DNA from: Branchiostoma lanceolatum
Lineage: Eukaryota; Chordata; Leptocardii; Amphioxiformes; Branchiostomatidae
NCBI RefSeq assembly: GCF_035083965.1
Contig: NC_089724.1
Span: 17,726,410-17,790,409, forward strand
DNA length: 64,000 nt
Reading direction: 5' to 3'
Shown one piece after another: positions 36,788 to 48,000 of the stretch (its first letter is position 1; each line of letters begins with the position of its first letter). A model generated the notes under the pieces. The model worked only from the letters and a program-made list of their open reading frames with translations. It searched no databases and was not told the DNA's origin. Position numbers and translations under genes: made by a program.

Positions 36788-37589
36788 ATGTTTAGCCATA
36801 CCTAGTATGGCTCAACATATTGTTTTTGTTCACGTTCTTCTTCTCCTGCCATATCTTCAAATGGAATCTACTCCGTCATTTTTGGGCCAAACGGCCTGGA
36901 ATTTGGCATGTAGGTAAAGATGGCAAATACCCTTAGGTGATTTTTTAATTTTGTTGAAACAGGCATTAAAATCATTTTTATGGAGTTTTTTTGGGGCATT
37001 TTTAGACAATTTTTATATTTTGGGCTCCTGTGCGCTGGTATTGCAAGCAAGTGACCTGAAATTCGGTACAAGGGTGGCTTGAACATGTCCCTACAGGACT
37101 TCAATCACAATTCTGGTGTACATCACTTCAGAATGCTTCATTTTGGGGACTTTTGGGCCCATTTTCAGACCAAAAACAGGCCAAAAGTGGTATCCCCGTT
37201 CCATGTTCTATTTGCTGCTGGCCAAGGAATCCATGTTCTATCTAAGGATCCCCGCGTTCCATTTGCTACTGGCCAAAGAACGCGTGTTCTATTTAGGTCA
37301 CCTGAGGTCATATTGCAGGAACACACGCAAGCCTTTGCAGTAAGAAGCTCTTGGGGTCTCGCAGAACTTGTAGAGAGAATTTTTTTTTGCACGGGTGATT
37401 TTGGAACAGTCAATTTATGCATCGGGAGGGAGATTGGCGAAGTATGATGCTCTCGCAAATGTTGCCTTTCTACATGCAGTTAATATTTCGATTTGCCCAG
37501 GCATTATTTTGGGACAGCCCACTTCTTGCATGGGGAGGAGTATGGCTAAACATGCTGTATTTGCTCAGGGCAAATGACGGCCTTTCTAG
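36788..37589 (+). mobile_element. Helitron-like nonautonomous element, copy A
   Basis: The 5' end is a hairpin (ATGTTTAGCCATAC at 36788-36801, GTATGGCTCAACAT at 36805-36818) followed by ATTGTTTTTG and a CTTCTTCTCC stretch. The 3' end has GTATGGCTAAACAT (37540-37553), a perfect complement of the 5' left arm. A small hairpin TTTGC..GCAAA (37560-37574), 11 bases, then CTAG (37586-37589) followed by T complete it. A 3' hairpin about 11 bases before CTRR is the Helitron terminus rule. It lies between OAT and C11orf54. No helicase is encoded; the open frames inside are not conserved in the other copies. Confidence 0.7.
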
Positions 37590-38950
37590 TTAGGATGGTG
37601 TTTCTTATGAACATACCCAACACAGTACTTGAGTTACTTTTCATTAACCTGGATGCACTATTGTTGCGAGGATTCCTGCTAACATGCAAAAATTAGTGGG
37701 ACTGAAGATAGAATGAATCTAAATCCTATAAGCTCTGTTTGTTATAAGATATAAACAACTGTTGATAATGATAAAATCATTATCATCTGCAAAGTTGTTA
37801 CCATTACATAGATACTCACTGTGCATAGATAATCACTGTGAACTACAGATTGTATCTGTTGCAATACACTATCCTTCTTTAGCCTGTGTTACACAATGTC
37901 TTGCTGTTAGGGACAACTAGGAGCATGATTTTGACAAAGCTAACAGTTACATCTTCCTTCTGCTACAGTAAACCATCTGTTTGTCGGGGGTGTTGGGCTA
38001 GTAGATCAGGAATTTGATGGGGTTTTTGGTGGAATACGAGACTGGATGTCTAAGATGGCACTGAAAAACAATAACACATAGTTATACTGTATTACCAAAA
38101 AGAAATGTAACCTGTCTAATCATTGTACGGTGAGTAATGGTTGGTGAACCCATGAAATAGACGTGGCGTACAGTGTAATTTGTGATGCACCATATGACTA
38201 TACACATAGCAGATTTATGTTCCCAAGTTGAGTTTGATCTTGTATTTGGTCTTCAGTAGACTAGTATGTCCTTTGAGCAATTTACACTAACATACATGTA
38301 TTTCTTAATTCCAAATTGAAGATACATGTACAGTACATGTACATTGTATTGCAGAAAACAAATTTTGTAGCAGCGCTGTTAAAGTTCTTATGTTTCCTAA
38401 TGTAATCAATTATATAGCAATCACAGTGTTAGTTTATCAGGTGTTAATTGATGAATATCAACAAAAATGTAAGAAAATTAAGGTGTTTATTGTTTACCAA
38501 AAAATGTAAAGAACTGATGTGCCAGAACTGTTAATAACTTTGATGTAACTGGAGATACAAACATAAAAGAATAAAGCAGTCCATGAGGAGACTCTTGGTG
38601 TGCCAGATCTGTAGTTTGGTGAGAGTGCCAGGTCTGTAGTGTTGGAAGTGAGTATAGCGAGTCCCTGAAGTATGTGCATTCTTGATCACTGCATCTGTTT
38701 CATATCTCCCCCTAGCATATTGCCACAAAATAACATTGCCAGCTCTGTATGGCATGATCAGCACCATGACCACAACCAGTTCTTGTTAATCATCCAGTTA
38801 CACTATAAACAGACTGTTGTAATGTTAGATTTGGTATGTTTTACTCTTCCATTTTTACAATTTTCAGCAAGCTTGTTTCTCGTACAATTTAGTCATTTGG
38901 ATCATGGTTGAACAAAATGTTTTGCCAGAGCACAAAACTTGACTAATGTG
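37590..38950. other. Intergenic between OAT and C11orf54
   Basis: No coding or RNA features are recognised. A TACATGTACAGTACATGTACA near-palindromic run occurs near 38.33 kb. Confidence 0.45.
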
Positions 38951-38952
38951 GC

Positions 38953-38964
38953 TACTCGCGAGTA
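38953..38964. promoter_or_regulatory. TACTCGCGAGTA palindrome upstream of C11orf54
   Basis: A perfect 12-bp palindrome about 60 bases upstream of the C11orf54 ATG. It resembles the CGCG-box (TCTCGCGAGA) of housekeeping promoters in animals, with changed outer bases. The position suits a core-promoter role; this is inference. Confidence 0.45.
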
Positions 38965-39025
38965 TTTCTAAAAACACCCCTCAAATGGCGTGTGGCATAA
39001 CCCAAGGTTCAAAGGTTAGACCATC

Positions 39026-42000
39026 ATGGCGGAGCGTGAGATGGCTGTGGAGAGGAAGGAGGCTTTCGTGCCGCCGCTGGACGAGCTTGCCGCAGGTTTG
39101 GCACGGTTTTTTGTGTGCAGTTACTCAGGAATAAGCAAGGATCACCATCGAATCAACTCTCACTGAAATCATGATCCCAGTACTGTCTGGCCGCTAGTGA
39201 CAGCTCACCCATGCAAAGTCCAAAGCCGAAAGTTCTCGGGGGCGTGGTTTTTAAACTCTAACAGGACCTCATGATCTAGTTCTATCGATCCATCCACGAT
39301 CGTGTCTACATAATGAATTCTGCTTTTTCCTGGACAACCCACAGTTCTGCAGGCTGGCCTGAGCTCCAACTTCCTGGATGCCAAAGTCAAGGTTGTGGAC
39401 TGTCCTGACCTGACACAGCCACCCTTCACACTAGCAGCACCAGGTACCAGTGTTATTTACATGTGTCAGGGTAGGGATTAGGATCGACAGAAATTTATTG
39501 GCGATCTACCGGTAACGTTAGAGGTTTTGATGTATATCTCTATCCTGTCCTAACACAGCCATTCTTTACAACAGTAGCTCCAATTTGTCGTGTCTTGGTG
39601 TTGTAGTGTTGTTGTTTTGCTGCCTACAGGACTATGTGGCAGTCCCCGGGTGGCTGATGTTGGAGGAGTGCCATACCTCGTCCCCAGCCCTCAGCTGGAC
39701 AAGGTGGGTTACTTTGGCATCAGCTTACAGTGGTACATGATGATGCAAGTACATTGTAAAGAGTGGTCCATGATCAAAAAGTTTCTCTCAGTGATCTATT
39801 AACCTTCTCCCAACTGCCTAACTTTGTAGTGTGCTAAAGGTTGAACCTGTAACATATACAGTGGTACAATATAAGATCTGTCCTCATTATGACGGTGAAA
39901 TATTGTGATGATACAATAAGCTAAACTAGATTGAGATTTTTTTCTTGTCGATGAAGGTTAGATATACAGGTAATAAGATATTCCAAATAGCAGTTACTCA
40001 AGCAATTGGATATGATTTTGTTTTCTCTCTATGTGCAGAAGTATAACCTGGAGCAGGTGGCAGGACAGGTGGATCTCCCAGGTGCATTTGTCCTGGGGGC
40101 TGGTGCAGGTGCTGCACATGTGGTCGGAGTCAACTGTGAGGTAAATATATACATGTTACACTTTTAGCGATTTTTCTTTGAAGAATTGGTAGGGTTTAAG
40201 CTCATGGCGACTTGAGTAGATTTTGTTCAAACACCTGATGGGTTTACCATGCTAGCTGATGACTAAATAGTCTGCAGACTTTTTTCCGAAAGTCTTTTGG
40301 ACGGATTTTATGGATCTGTGATGACAAAAGGTGTATTCTCCAGGTTTAAAAGTGTTAAAAATTATAGAATGAAAATTGATAGAAATGTGTCATTGATAAC
40401 ACCCAAGCACTGACAAACATTTGCATAACTCCAGTTTTTGACAAGTTCACACTGTTGTTGTCTCACATCATGAGATATGGTTGAAGGCTTTAGGTGATTT
40501 TTTTAACCTCTCTCATAGTAAAAAAAAAATGGATGACCTTTCAGATAAGCCCGTAATTTGAGCTGAGTTCCATACATATTCTTTGTGGTCAGATGATGCC
40601 CAACATCAGGACCATGGGCGGGGCCCACAGCAGGAACAACCAGACTAGAGTTTCACGTGTCAACACAGAGGTGAGTTACATCTGTTCCAATAATAGCACA
40701 TGAAAGTCAGTTTTGCAAGTCTGTGTGTGGACATGAAAATATCCATCAAATTCTTAAGCCACTTCATAAACTGTTACAACACTTCTAGAGGGCTGTGCAG
40801 ATATAACTTGACAGTTTTAGTAAGAGCCGCAGTAACGAAACTGAATGCTTAAGCTTATGCAAGGTCAAATCCTCAACAGACCCCAGCACCTATTCATCAA
40901 GTGCCCATATTGAGGGCTCTGCCTATGGATTTGTGTCTATGGGTTTTTTGTGTTGTTGTTTACTGTGTTGCTGTTGACTAAGTCATTTAATTTGCTGTTG
41001 TTTAGGATGGGACGTGTATACTGGAGCACTATGAGGATACCTACCAGTGCCGTGAGTTCTGCCTGCTGGCTAACCTGTTCTTCAGCGAGGGCAAACCTGG
41101 CAAGGTTAGAGGTCACAGGAGTTCTGAACAAAACCCTGTTTTGATATTTTCCCAAAGAATACTGAGAATTGTTGTCTTCCATTTTTATGTTTCGCCAACG
41201 AAACATATTGTTTTTGTCAGGTTTCTTCTTCTTCTCCTTCTTCTTCTCCTGTCAAATCTTCAAATCGCTTCTTCTCGGTCGTCCGTCGACCAAATTAGCT
41301 GAAATTTGGTATGGAGGTAGAGTTTGTGTATACCCCTAGACCCTTTTAAATTTTTTTTCATATAAGTTTTTAAAATTATTTTATCGAGGTTTTTTGGTCA
41401 TTTTCTGACAAAAGTCGCACATTATGGCCTCCAGTGCCGTGGTGTTGAAACCTAAGGACCTGAAATTTGGTTGAGTTGTGCATTGGATATTTACCCAAAG
41501 GACCCCATAATTTTTTTTGGTATACACTACTTCAAAATGAATTATTTTGCAATTTTTTGATGGAATTTTTGGTTATTTTCTCACAACTAGGTCATCTTGT
41601 AACATAAGCCCTCCTACACTTCCCCTGTCTGGGAGTTAAAACCAAGCAGATGTCAGGGGGTACCACTACTAATGGTATTACAGAAAGTTATATGTACCTT
41701 ATGTTACATGGTACGGATGTTATATTTGAGATGTAGGTACCTATAGGAAAGGTGAATACACCTGACAATTAATTATGCTAATGAGGACCTAATTTGTATA
41801 ATGTATGCATAAAGTTGTATGTCCCTTACCGTAAAAGCTGCGGATGTCATCTTTGAGATGTAGGTACCTTTAGGAAAGGCGAACACACCTGGCCATAAAT
41901 CATGCTAATGAGGACCTAATTTGTATAATCGATGCATAAAGTTGTATGTCCCTTACCGTCAAAGCTGCGGATGTCATCTTTGAGATGTAGGTACCTTTAG

Positions 42001-43723
42001 GAAAGGCGAACACACCTGGCCATAAATTATGCTAATGAGGACCTCATTTGCATGATTTATGCGTAAACTTGTTATTTCCTTACCGGAAAAGCTGCAGATG
42101 CCAGATTTGAGATGTACGTACCGTTAGCAAAGGTGATCACACCTGGCCATGAATTATGCTAATGATGACCTCATTTGCATAAATCATGCATAAACTTGTA
42201 TTTCCCTTACTGTGAAAGCTGCGGATGTCATCTTTAAGATGTAGGTACCATTAGGAAAGGTGAATGCACCTGGCCAAAAATTATGCTAATGAGGACCTCC
42301 TTTGCATAATTCATGCAGAAACTTGTATTTCCCTTACCGTACAAGCTGCAGATGTCATATTTGAGATGTAGGTAGCTTTAGGAAAGGTGCACACGCCTGG
42401 CCATGACATATGCTACTGAGGACCTCACTTGCATAATTTATGCATGATGTTGTATTCCCCTTACTGTAAAAGCTGATGTCATCTTGAACATGTAGGTACA
42501 TGTAGGAAAGGTGAAAGCACCTGCACATAACTTATGCTCATGAGGACCTCATTTGCATAAATTATGCAGAAACTTGGATTTGCCCAGGAGTTATTTTGGG
42601 ACAGCCCACTTCTTGCATGAGGACTATGGGCGAAACATCCTGAATTTGCTCTCAAAGCAAATGACGGCCAGTCTAGTTTGTTATTGGATTTCCTGTCATT
42701 GACTATGCTAATGTTTTGTGTCTTTGTTCAGGTGCTAGAGGTCAAAGCCAAAGTCCGTACTGGACAGGAGAACTTTGTCAGCTGCTTGCGGAAGACCCTG
42801 GAGCAACAGTACGGAGACAGGCCTGTCGCTCTGGGTGGCACCTTCCTACTGGAGAAAGGTCAAGCCAAGATCCATATCATGGTGAGATTTATGATCATGT
42901 TTCAGGTGACAGCATCACACAGCAGGAAAATAGCTCGCCCTGAAACATTTTTGGCAGCAATACAGCCTGCGTACTTTCAATCACTGCACATTTTTTCTGT
43001 GGGCAGGTCACTGTGCCCATCCAATGCAACTGGGTAGATTTGTAGGTGAAATATATGCTCAACTATCTGGCAATTTTAAAATTTGTGCCCTTCTGGGTGT
43101 GTTCTGATGATTGACAGTGTGATGCCAACTTTAGAGATGGATCAAAGAAGACATATTTGATGGTGACGTGGTTTCCAGTTTCAGGTATTTAGAGCTTTTC
43201 TTCATTTTTTCCCCTCCAGCCTGGGTTCTCCAAGACACCCTTGCAATCTGACCAGGACGTCAACAACTGGCTGAACTTTTTTGAGATGGGTGGACCTCTG
43301 ATCAACCTTAGTGTGTTTGTATCCAGGGACCCTGTAAGTACATATAGTACCCTAACCAGTAGTTTTATCAAAATCAGTGTGATTCGAATAAGTATGAGGT
43401 GAACCATCATGATATTACTTTTATTTATTTATCTATTCATTATGTTTCTCCAACACAGTGGAAGGTATGGTTAACAGCTGTTCCATGTCTAAGGTCACCT
43501 TTTCAAGGCCGCCATTATGCTAAGCTTACTTTGTTTACCCCCCATGTAGGGCCTGGACCTGCGAGTGGAACACACCCACTGTTTCTCCCACCATGGGGAG
43601 GGGGGCCACTACCACTACGACACCACGCCTGAAGAGGTGGAGTACAGAGGCTACTTCCTCCCTGCTGAGTACATCTACCGTGTGGACCGCCCGAAGGTCT
43701 CCCACATGATCGGCAGGGACTGA
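39026..43723 (+). CDS. C11orf54: C11orf54/PTD012-type zinc-dependent ester hydrolase (DUF1907)
   Basis: Coding exons: 39026-39095, 39345-39443, 39630-39703, 40039-40140, 40593-40670, 41006-41104, 42732-42881, 43220-43333, 43550-43723. All are GT-AG and in phase, giving 319 aa against about 315 in human. Recognisable family blocks: LSSNFLDAKVKVVDCPDLTQ, GGVPYLVPSP, GAFVLGAGAGAAHVVGVNCE, FLLEKGQAKIHIM, WLNFFEMGGPL and HTHCFSHHGEGGHYHYDTTP. Known for PTD012: a single-domain DUF1907 fold with zinc held by three histidines and ester hydrolase activity in vitro. The matching residues here are probably H270, H272 and H282. The physiological substrate is unsettled. The start ATG has a strong context (ATCATGGCGG). 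Intron 6 is swollen by a Helitron-like element and would otherwise be about 136 bases. Confidence 0.95.
41186..42676 (+). mobile_element. Helitron-like nonautonomous element, copy B, in C11orf54 intron 6
   Basis: The 5' hairpin TATGTTTCG / CGAAACATA (41186-41207) is followed by ATTGTTTTTG and CTTCTT blocks. GGCGAAACAT (42629-42638) exactly complements ATGTTTCGCC at 41187-41196. The 3' hairpin TTTGCT..AGCAAA (42645-42661), 11 bases and CTAG (42673-42676) then T match copy A's terminus. The interior carries a 127-bp-unit array absent from copy A. It is in the same orientation as the host gene. Confidence 0.72.
41690..42570 (+). repeat. 127-bp tandem array (about 7 units) inside Helitron-like copy B
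   Basis: The landmark ATGCTAATGAGG recurs at 41775, 41902, 42029, 42156, 42283, 42410 and ~42534: exactly 127 bases for the first five steps, then 124. Each unit has the near-palindrome ATTATGCTAATGAGG / CCTCATTTGCATAAT and the blocks CCCTTACCGTAAAAGCTGC, GAGATGTAGGTACC and CACACCTGGCCATAA. Confidence 0.9.
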
Positions 43724-43851
43724 ACTTCTCAGAGCACATTTCCAGACAACGACCAATCAAGATTTATCCATGCTCTCTGGGCAGTTTTATCATGAAATTA
43801 TATCTCATCATTGATGACTGACAATTTATTTTTCTTACATATCAAAGATAA

Positions 43852-43857
43852 AATAAA
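43852..43857 (+). terminator. Poly(A) signal of C11orf54 (AATAAA)
   Basis: AATAAA lies about 130 bases after the C11orf54 stop codon and is followed by a T/G-rich stretch (TGTGTTGTGTCTT). It is a good 3'-end candidate. Confidence 0.7.
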
Positions 43858-43869
43858 AAGACTTTGTGG

Positions 43870-45030
43870 CTTTTAACGTGTTGTGTCTTCTGGTATGATT
43901 TGACTTAAGGTTAGGTCACATGATCATCAGCACAGAAACTTGTGGGCTGTTTATTACGTGGTGATTGCTAAACGACCATTGAGCGACTAAAATTGGATTT
44001 GTGTGACCCTTGATTCTATTATTGGAATATGATGCAAGATGTAAAAGTCTGGTTTAGAATACAAGAAAACAAACAAAATGCAAAAAGATCCATTCTTGAT
44101 CTATGAAATTTGTTGAGCAACCTGTCAAATGTTTGATTGCTAAGCAATCAGTCTCTTGTGGAAAGGAGGTGTTGGTTTAACCTGAATAAGGAATTTGGTG
44201 TACAAGTTTACATGTGGCCATTCATCAAACTATTCTGTCTTTCTGGAGCTCAATAGAAGACAAATGACAGTTTCTGCAGTAGGTAGAGAGATTTAATCAC
44301 AAGTGAAGGGAGTCTCTCAAGTCTCAATAGTTCATCCTGCTTCTCTATATAATTACAGTAACTCGGTAATCTGCTACCATTAGATGTTACTCCTTGCTAT
44401 ATAAATCCAACTCATTGTGGTGAGACCAGTACAGCTTACTTCATACCTTACACATGTAACTCAATGCCATGTTTATACAAGCCACCAATGGGGTTCAACT
44501 TTCTACCCTGTGAAATGCTCCTTTAAGCAATTTTCATGACAGTGCAATCCTACAATATCATCTGCAGCAATCCTACAAGATTTCACATTAAGTACATACA
44601 TCTACCTTTTTGACATCTTTTAGAGAGGCTAGCTGCTTCACAAGTAATGCAAGACAAGACTGCGTATACCATGGGAGTCTAGTAAAGTTTTCACTTGATG
44701 TTTTAAATGTTTGAAAGTCAATTTTACCACGCTTTTTACCCTGGTTGTTGACATTGCTACATGCATCCGGATTTTCCTTTGTTTGATCCAAGTTCAAATT
44801 GTAGTCCATGGAGTTACAAGTTGGTTGTGTAAAAAATAGACTTGTCCCTGCCAAATTACCAGGAGGTGAGTTAAGAGGAGGTAGCAGAGGAGGCGGATGC
44901 TTCAGTAAGACACAATTTCTCTGAATTATTGGTACATTCACAGCCTATGACTTAAATAATGTTATATATAGGTTGGACTCTGTAGTCTATATATTTGCTG
45001 TACAGTATGTACATATCACGGTGAGACAGC
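43870..45030. other. Convergent intergenic space between C11orf54 and RMND5
   Basis: Holds the 3'UTR of RMND5 (minus strand) and perhaps the C11orf54 3' end. A weak minus-strand frame at 44.59-44.94 kb has no domain signal and I leave it unannotated. Confidence 0.45.
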
Positions 45031-48000
45031 TTAGAACTGGACTGGACGGGCGTCGACTGCATTCTGCTCCATGGGACAGTACGGACACTTCACCCTGGAG
45101 GGAGATCAAAGTATCTGTTAGGTTTAGGCACAACCACTTCTCAAGAAAATGTGGCTTCACTAGAACAGTAATAACATTCATATGGTTTCACCAGTAAAAT
45201 CCCACAGCAAAACCCACCACAATAGCTGTAATAAGCTGAACCACCTACTTGTTATTCGTGTTCAGCTTATTAAGAGCATCTCTGGAGATCACATGACCAC
45301 AGACCAATCGTACAGGAGGGTTTGTCTCTGTGGTCTGCTGTCGGAGGATCGGGCAGGCGAAGATGGAGTGGTAACGCGTCTCCCCGCCAAGGTCAATCTC
45401 AATCTACAGGTCAGTACAACAGAGAGCACCTGTTGTTACTCCACAGCAATAGGTGCAACAAAGCATCATTGCATGATGCAGATTCATCAATTTTAATTCC
45501 ATGGCTTGAAGGCACTCTTAGCTTCTTCAGAAGCTACTCCCCATTACCAAAAGAAGGCAAATGACAAATGAATGGCAGTTATCTATGTTACATTATTATT
45601 TTTATCTAAGGATATCTTTACATCATATCTGGTATTGTTACATGATTTAAGTAAAGAACATAGATTTTGCACTTTAAATGTTGTAGTCTTGCATTTACAA
45701 TGTCCCCAGAAACTTTCCTTGGCAAATGCATTGTGCAAAACCAAACAGCATCAAAATATTTTTAAAGACATGAACATTGTTCCTCAAAACTGTGACGTTC
45801 CTCTTCAACTGTGCTTTACTTACAGGCAGCTCGTCCTTCTGGTTCCACACATTGGTGCACTGTCGCTGCTTCATGACGTGGTTAATATTCAGTAGAGATG
45901 GAAGTGAGATACAGCCTGCTGCAAATCTGTAGTATGTGACAACACAAGAGTTACCATGAAAGAATATAGCTCCGTAGAGTACATGGTATAAGCAGTGAGT
46001 TGTGCTATACTAAGATGGTTCCATGGGCACATTGCACAAAACCTATACTACATTAAGGCTACATTGTATAAGGCGACATAATACATAGGGAGACGGGCTC
46101 GCACTAGACTACATACATCCTGTAGGGAAAGGTCTAACACTAGCAAGAGGGATTCACAGAGTTCATTCTATAGAGGAGGACTTTTTCTAATTTTATGAGA
46201 GAGGAAGCCTAAAGCGTGTATCTCACTGGACTGTGTGCCGGTTTGCTTTCACTATAACATAAGAATGCTTGGCACAATTAGATTTAGTCTTGTGAAATAC
46301 CCACTTTAGATTGTATATGAAGACCATGTTGTATATAAAGGGGGAACTTACGCCACACTGAGCGGACTCTCCACAGACAGGCCGAGCAGCTGGCAGGCGT
46401 CACGTGTGAAGACATCACAGATATCCAGCCAGTGGATGGGGTCCAGCAGGTGGAGGTAGGGGGAGTTGTGAACACCCTGTTGTACATACAGCAGGCTGCC
46501 CATCAACGTCTGGATCTCTGGGGGTACAGAAATGTAAAAATAAGCACAAACAACAACAACAACCTCATAACAACAAAAAGTCTGATGAACACAGGCAACA
46601 GTAAAAACAAGCACATTTTGTTATCTCTCTCTTAAAGCTGCATCATTTTACATTAGTGGTTGATGGTTATACATGACGTGGTGCTGTAAAGTGAGAAACT
46701 TGTGAAGTCTATTCGCTTTTTTTTTCTAAATAGCTGGAGTGTTCGCCGAGTTGAAATAGATATGCATACACATCCATCAGCTACTAGCCTAGTTTGAAAA
46801 ATGTGTTTCTCGGAAATAGAGCTCTTTAGATCTTCATCTAGCCATCAATTGCTGTTAACATCATCCATTATGGTGTCCAACATGACAGTTAAAAATAGCT
46901 ACTTTTACACCACAGATGTTTCCACATCATTTATTCCCCCAACACACATAAATAATCGCAACAAACCTTTTGCATGGCGATATGCAAAGGGCTCAAAATT
47001 CCTCGAGTAGAGTAGTGCCTCCATCTGTCTAGCAGGGCCCCCTTTCAGCAATTCAATAAAGTGCAGCCTGTGCAGTTTGAACTCCAATGCACTGCTCTGC
47101 TGCTGCAGCCGTTCACGATTCCGCTTTGCCCACCTAAGGAAAAGAGAAACAGCTTTCATTAGAACTTCTATTCTGATAATTTTTTTCAAAGGAATCAGAA
47201 CTCCTATTCTAATGGTTTTTGTCAAAAGAATAGAAATGACTATTCTTATGATTTTTGGCAATGAGCACAATGGAGAGTGCAAAAATCAAGCAAAATCTGT
47301 GGGGCAACACAAGAAAAGAATTCCTACATGCTGATAATTTTCTACCAGCTTATGCTGTTTATGACCATGACTATATCAAAATGTTACACTAATGTAGGAT
47401 AGAACTGCTTACTCTAAGGCAGGAAAGAGGTTGTGCTGTTTCAGGGCCTCCAGAATCCTGTTCAGCTCAAAAAACGGCTCCTTCTGGGCCTCATCAATCT
47501 GCAGCCTGGCATCCTGCAAGAGAATAGTAGTACAATGGGATTAGTGAAGATACAACAATGGTAATGGACAATTCATAATGGCAGCAACAGTGAGAACAGA
47601 ACATGGTAACACAGAACCATGACAATACACATCAGGATATGTTTCACCTGGATCAGCTGCTCGCCGATGTCCAACATGCCCTGGCGGAAGAAGTGCTCGC
47701 AGATAACCTCGTTCAGCAGCGATCGTTTCTCCTCACCGACAAACGCACCTTCTACCGAACAGGCACTGATGTCCTGGATAAAGTTCTGTAGAAAAAGGAA
47801 GCAATAATCACTCATACTTGTATCTGTAATATACACTACTGTTTGTCATGAGAGTTGGATGCATACACACAAAAACCACATAGAAACTAAAACAGTCCTG
47901 ACCCTGTCAATAGCTTTGCCCACTTTGGACACGGAGCTGTGAAGGTCCTTGTGGTCATTGGACAGGCGCTGGCAGGTGTCCTTCACTTTCTTCAGACACT

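Noticed and set aside
37079-37447. 122-codon plus-strand ORF
   Set aside because: It is wholly inside Helitron-like copy A and includes an internal short repeat (TTCTATTTG(C/G)T...); no conserved frame in copy B.
41690-42570. Regular repeats resembling a CRISPR array
   Set aside because: The repeat is the whole 127-bp unit with no unique spacers, in an animal intron; it is a tandem satellite inside a mobile element.
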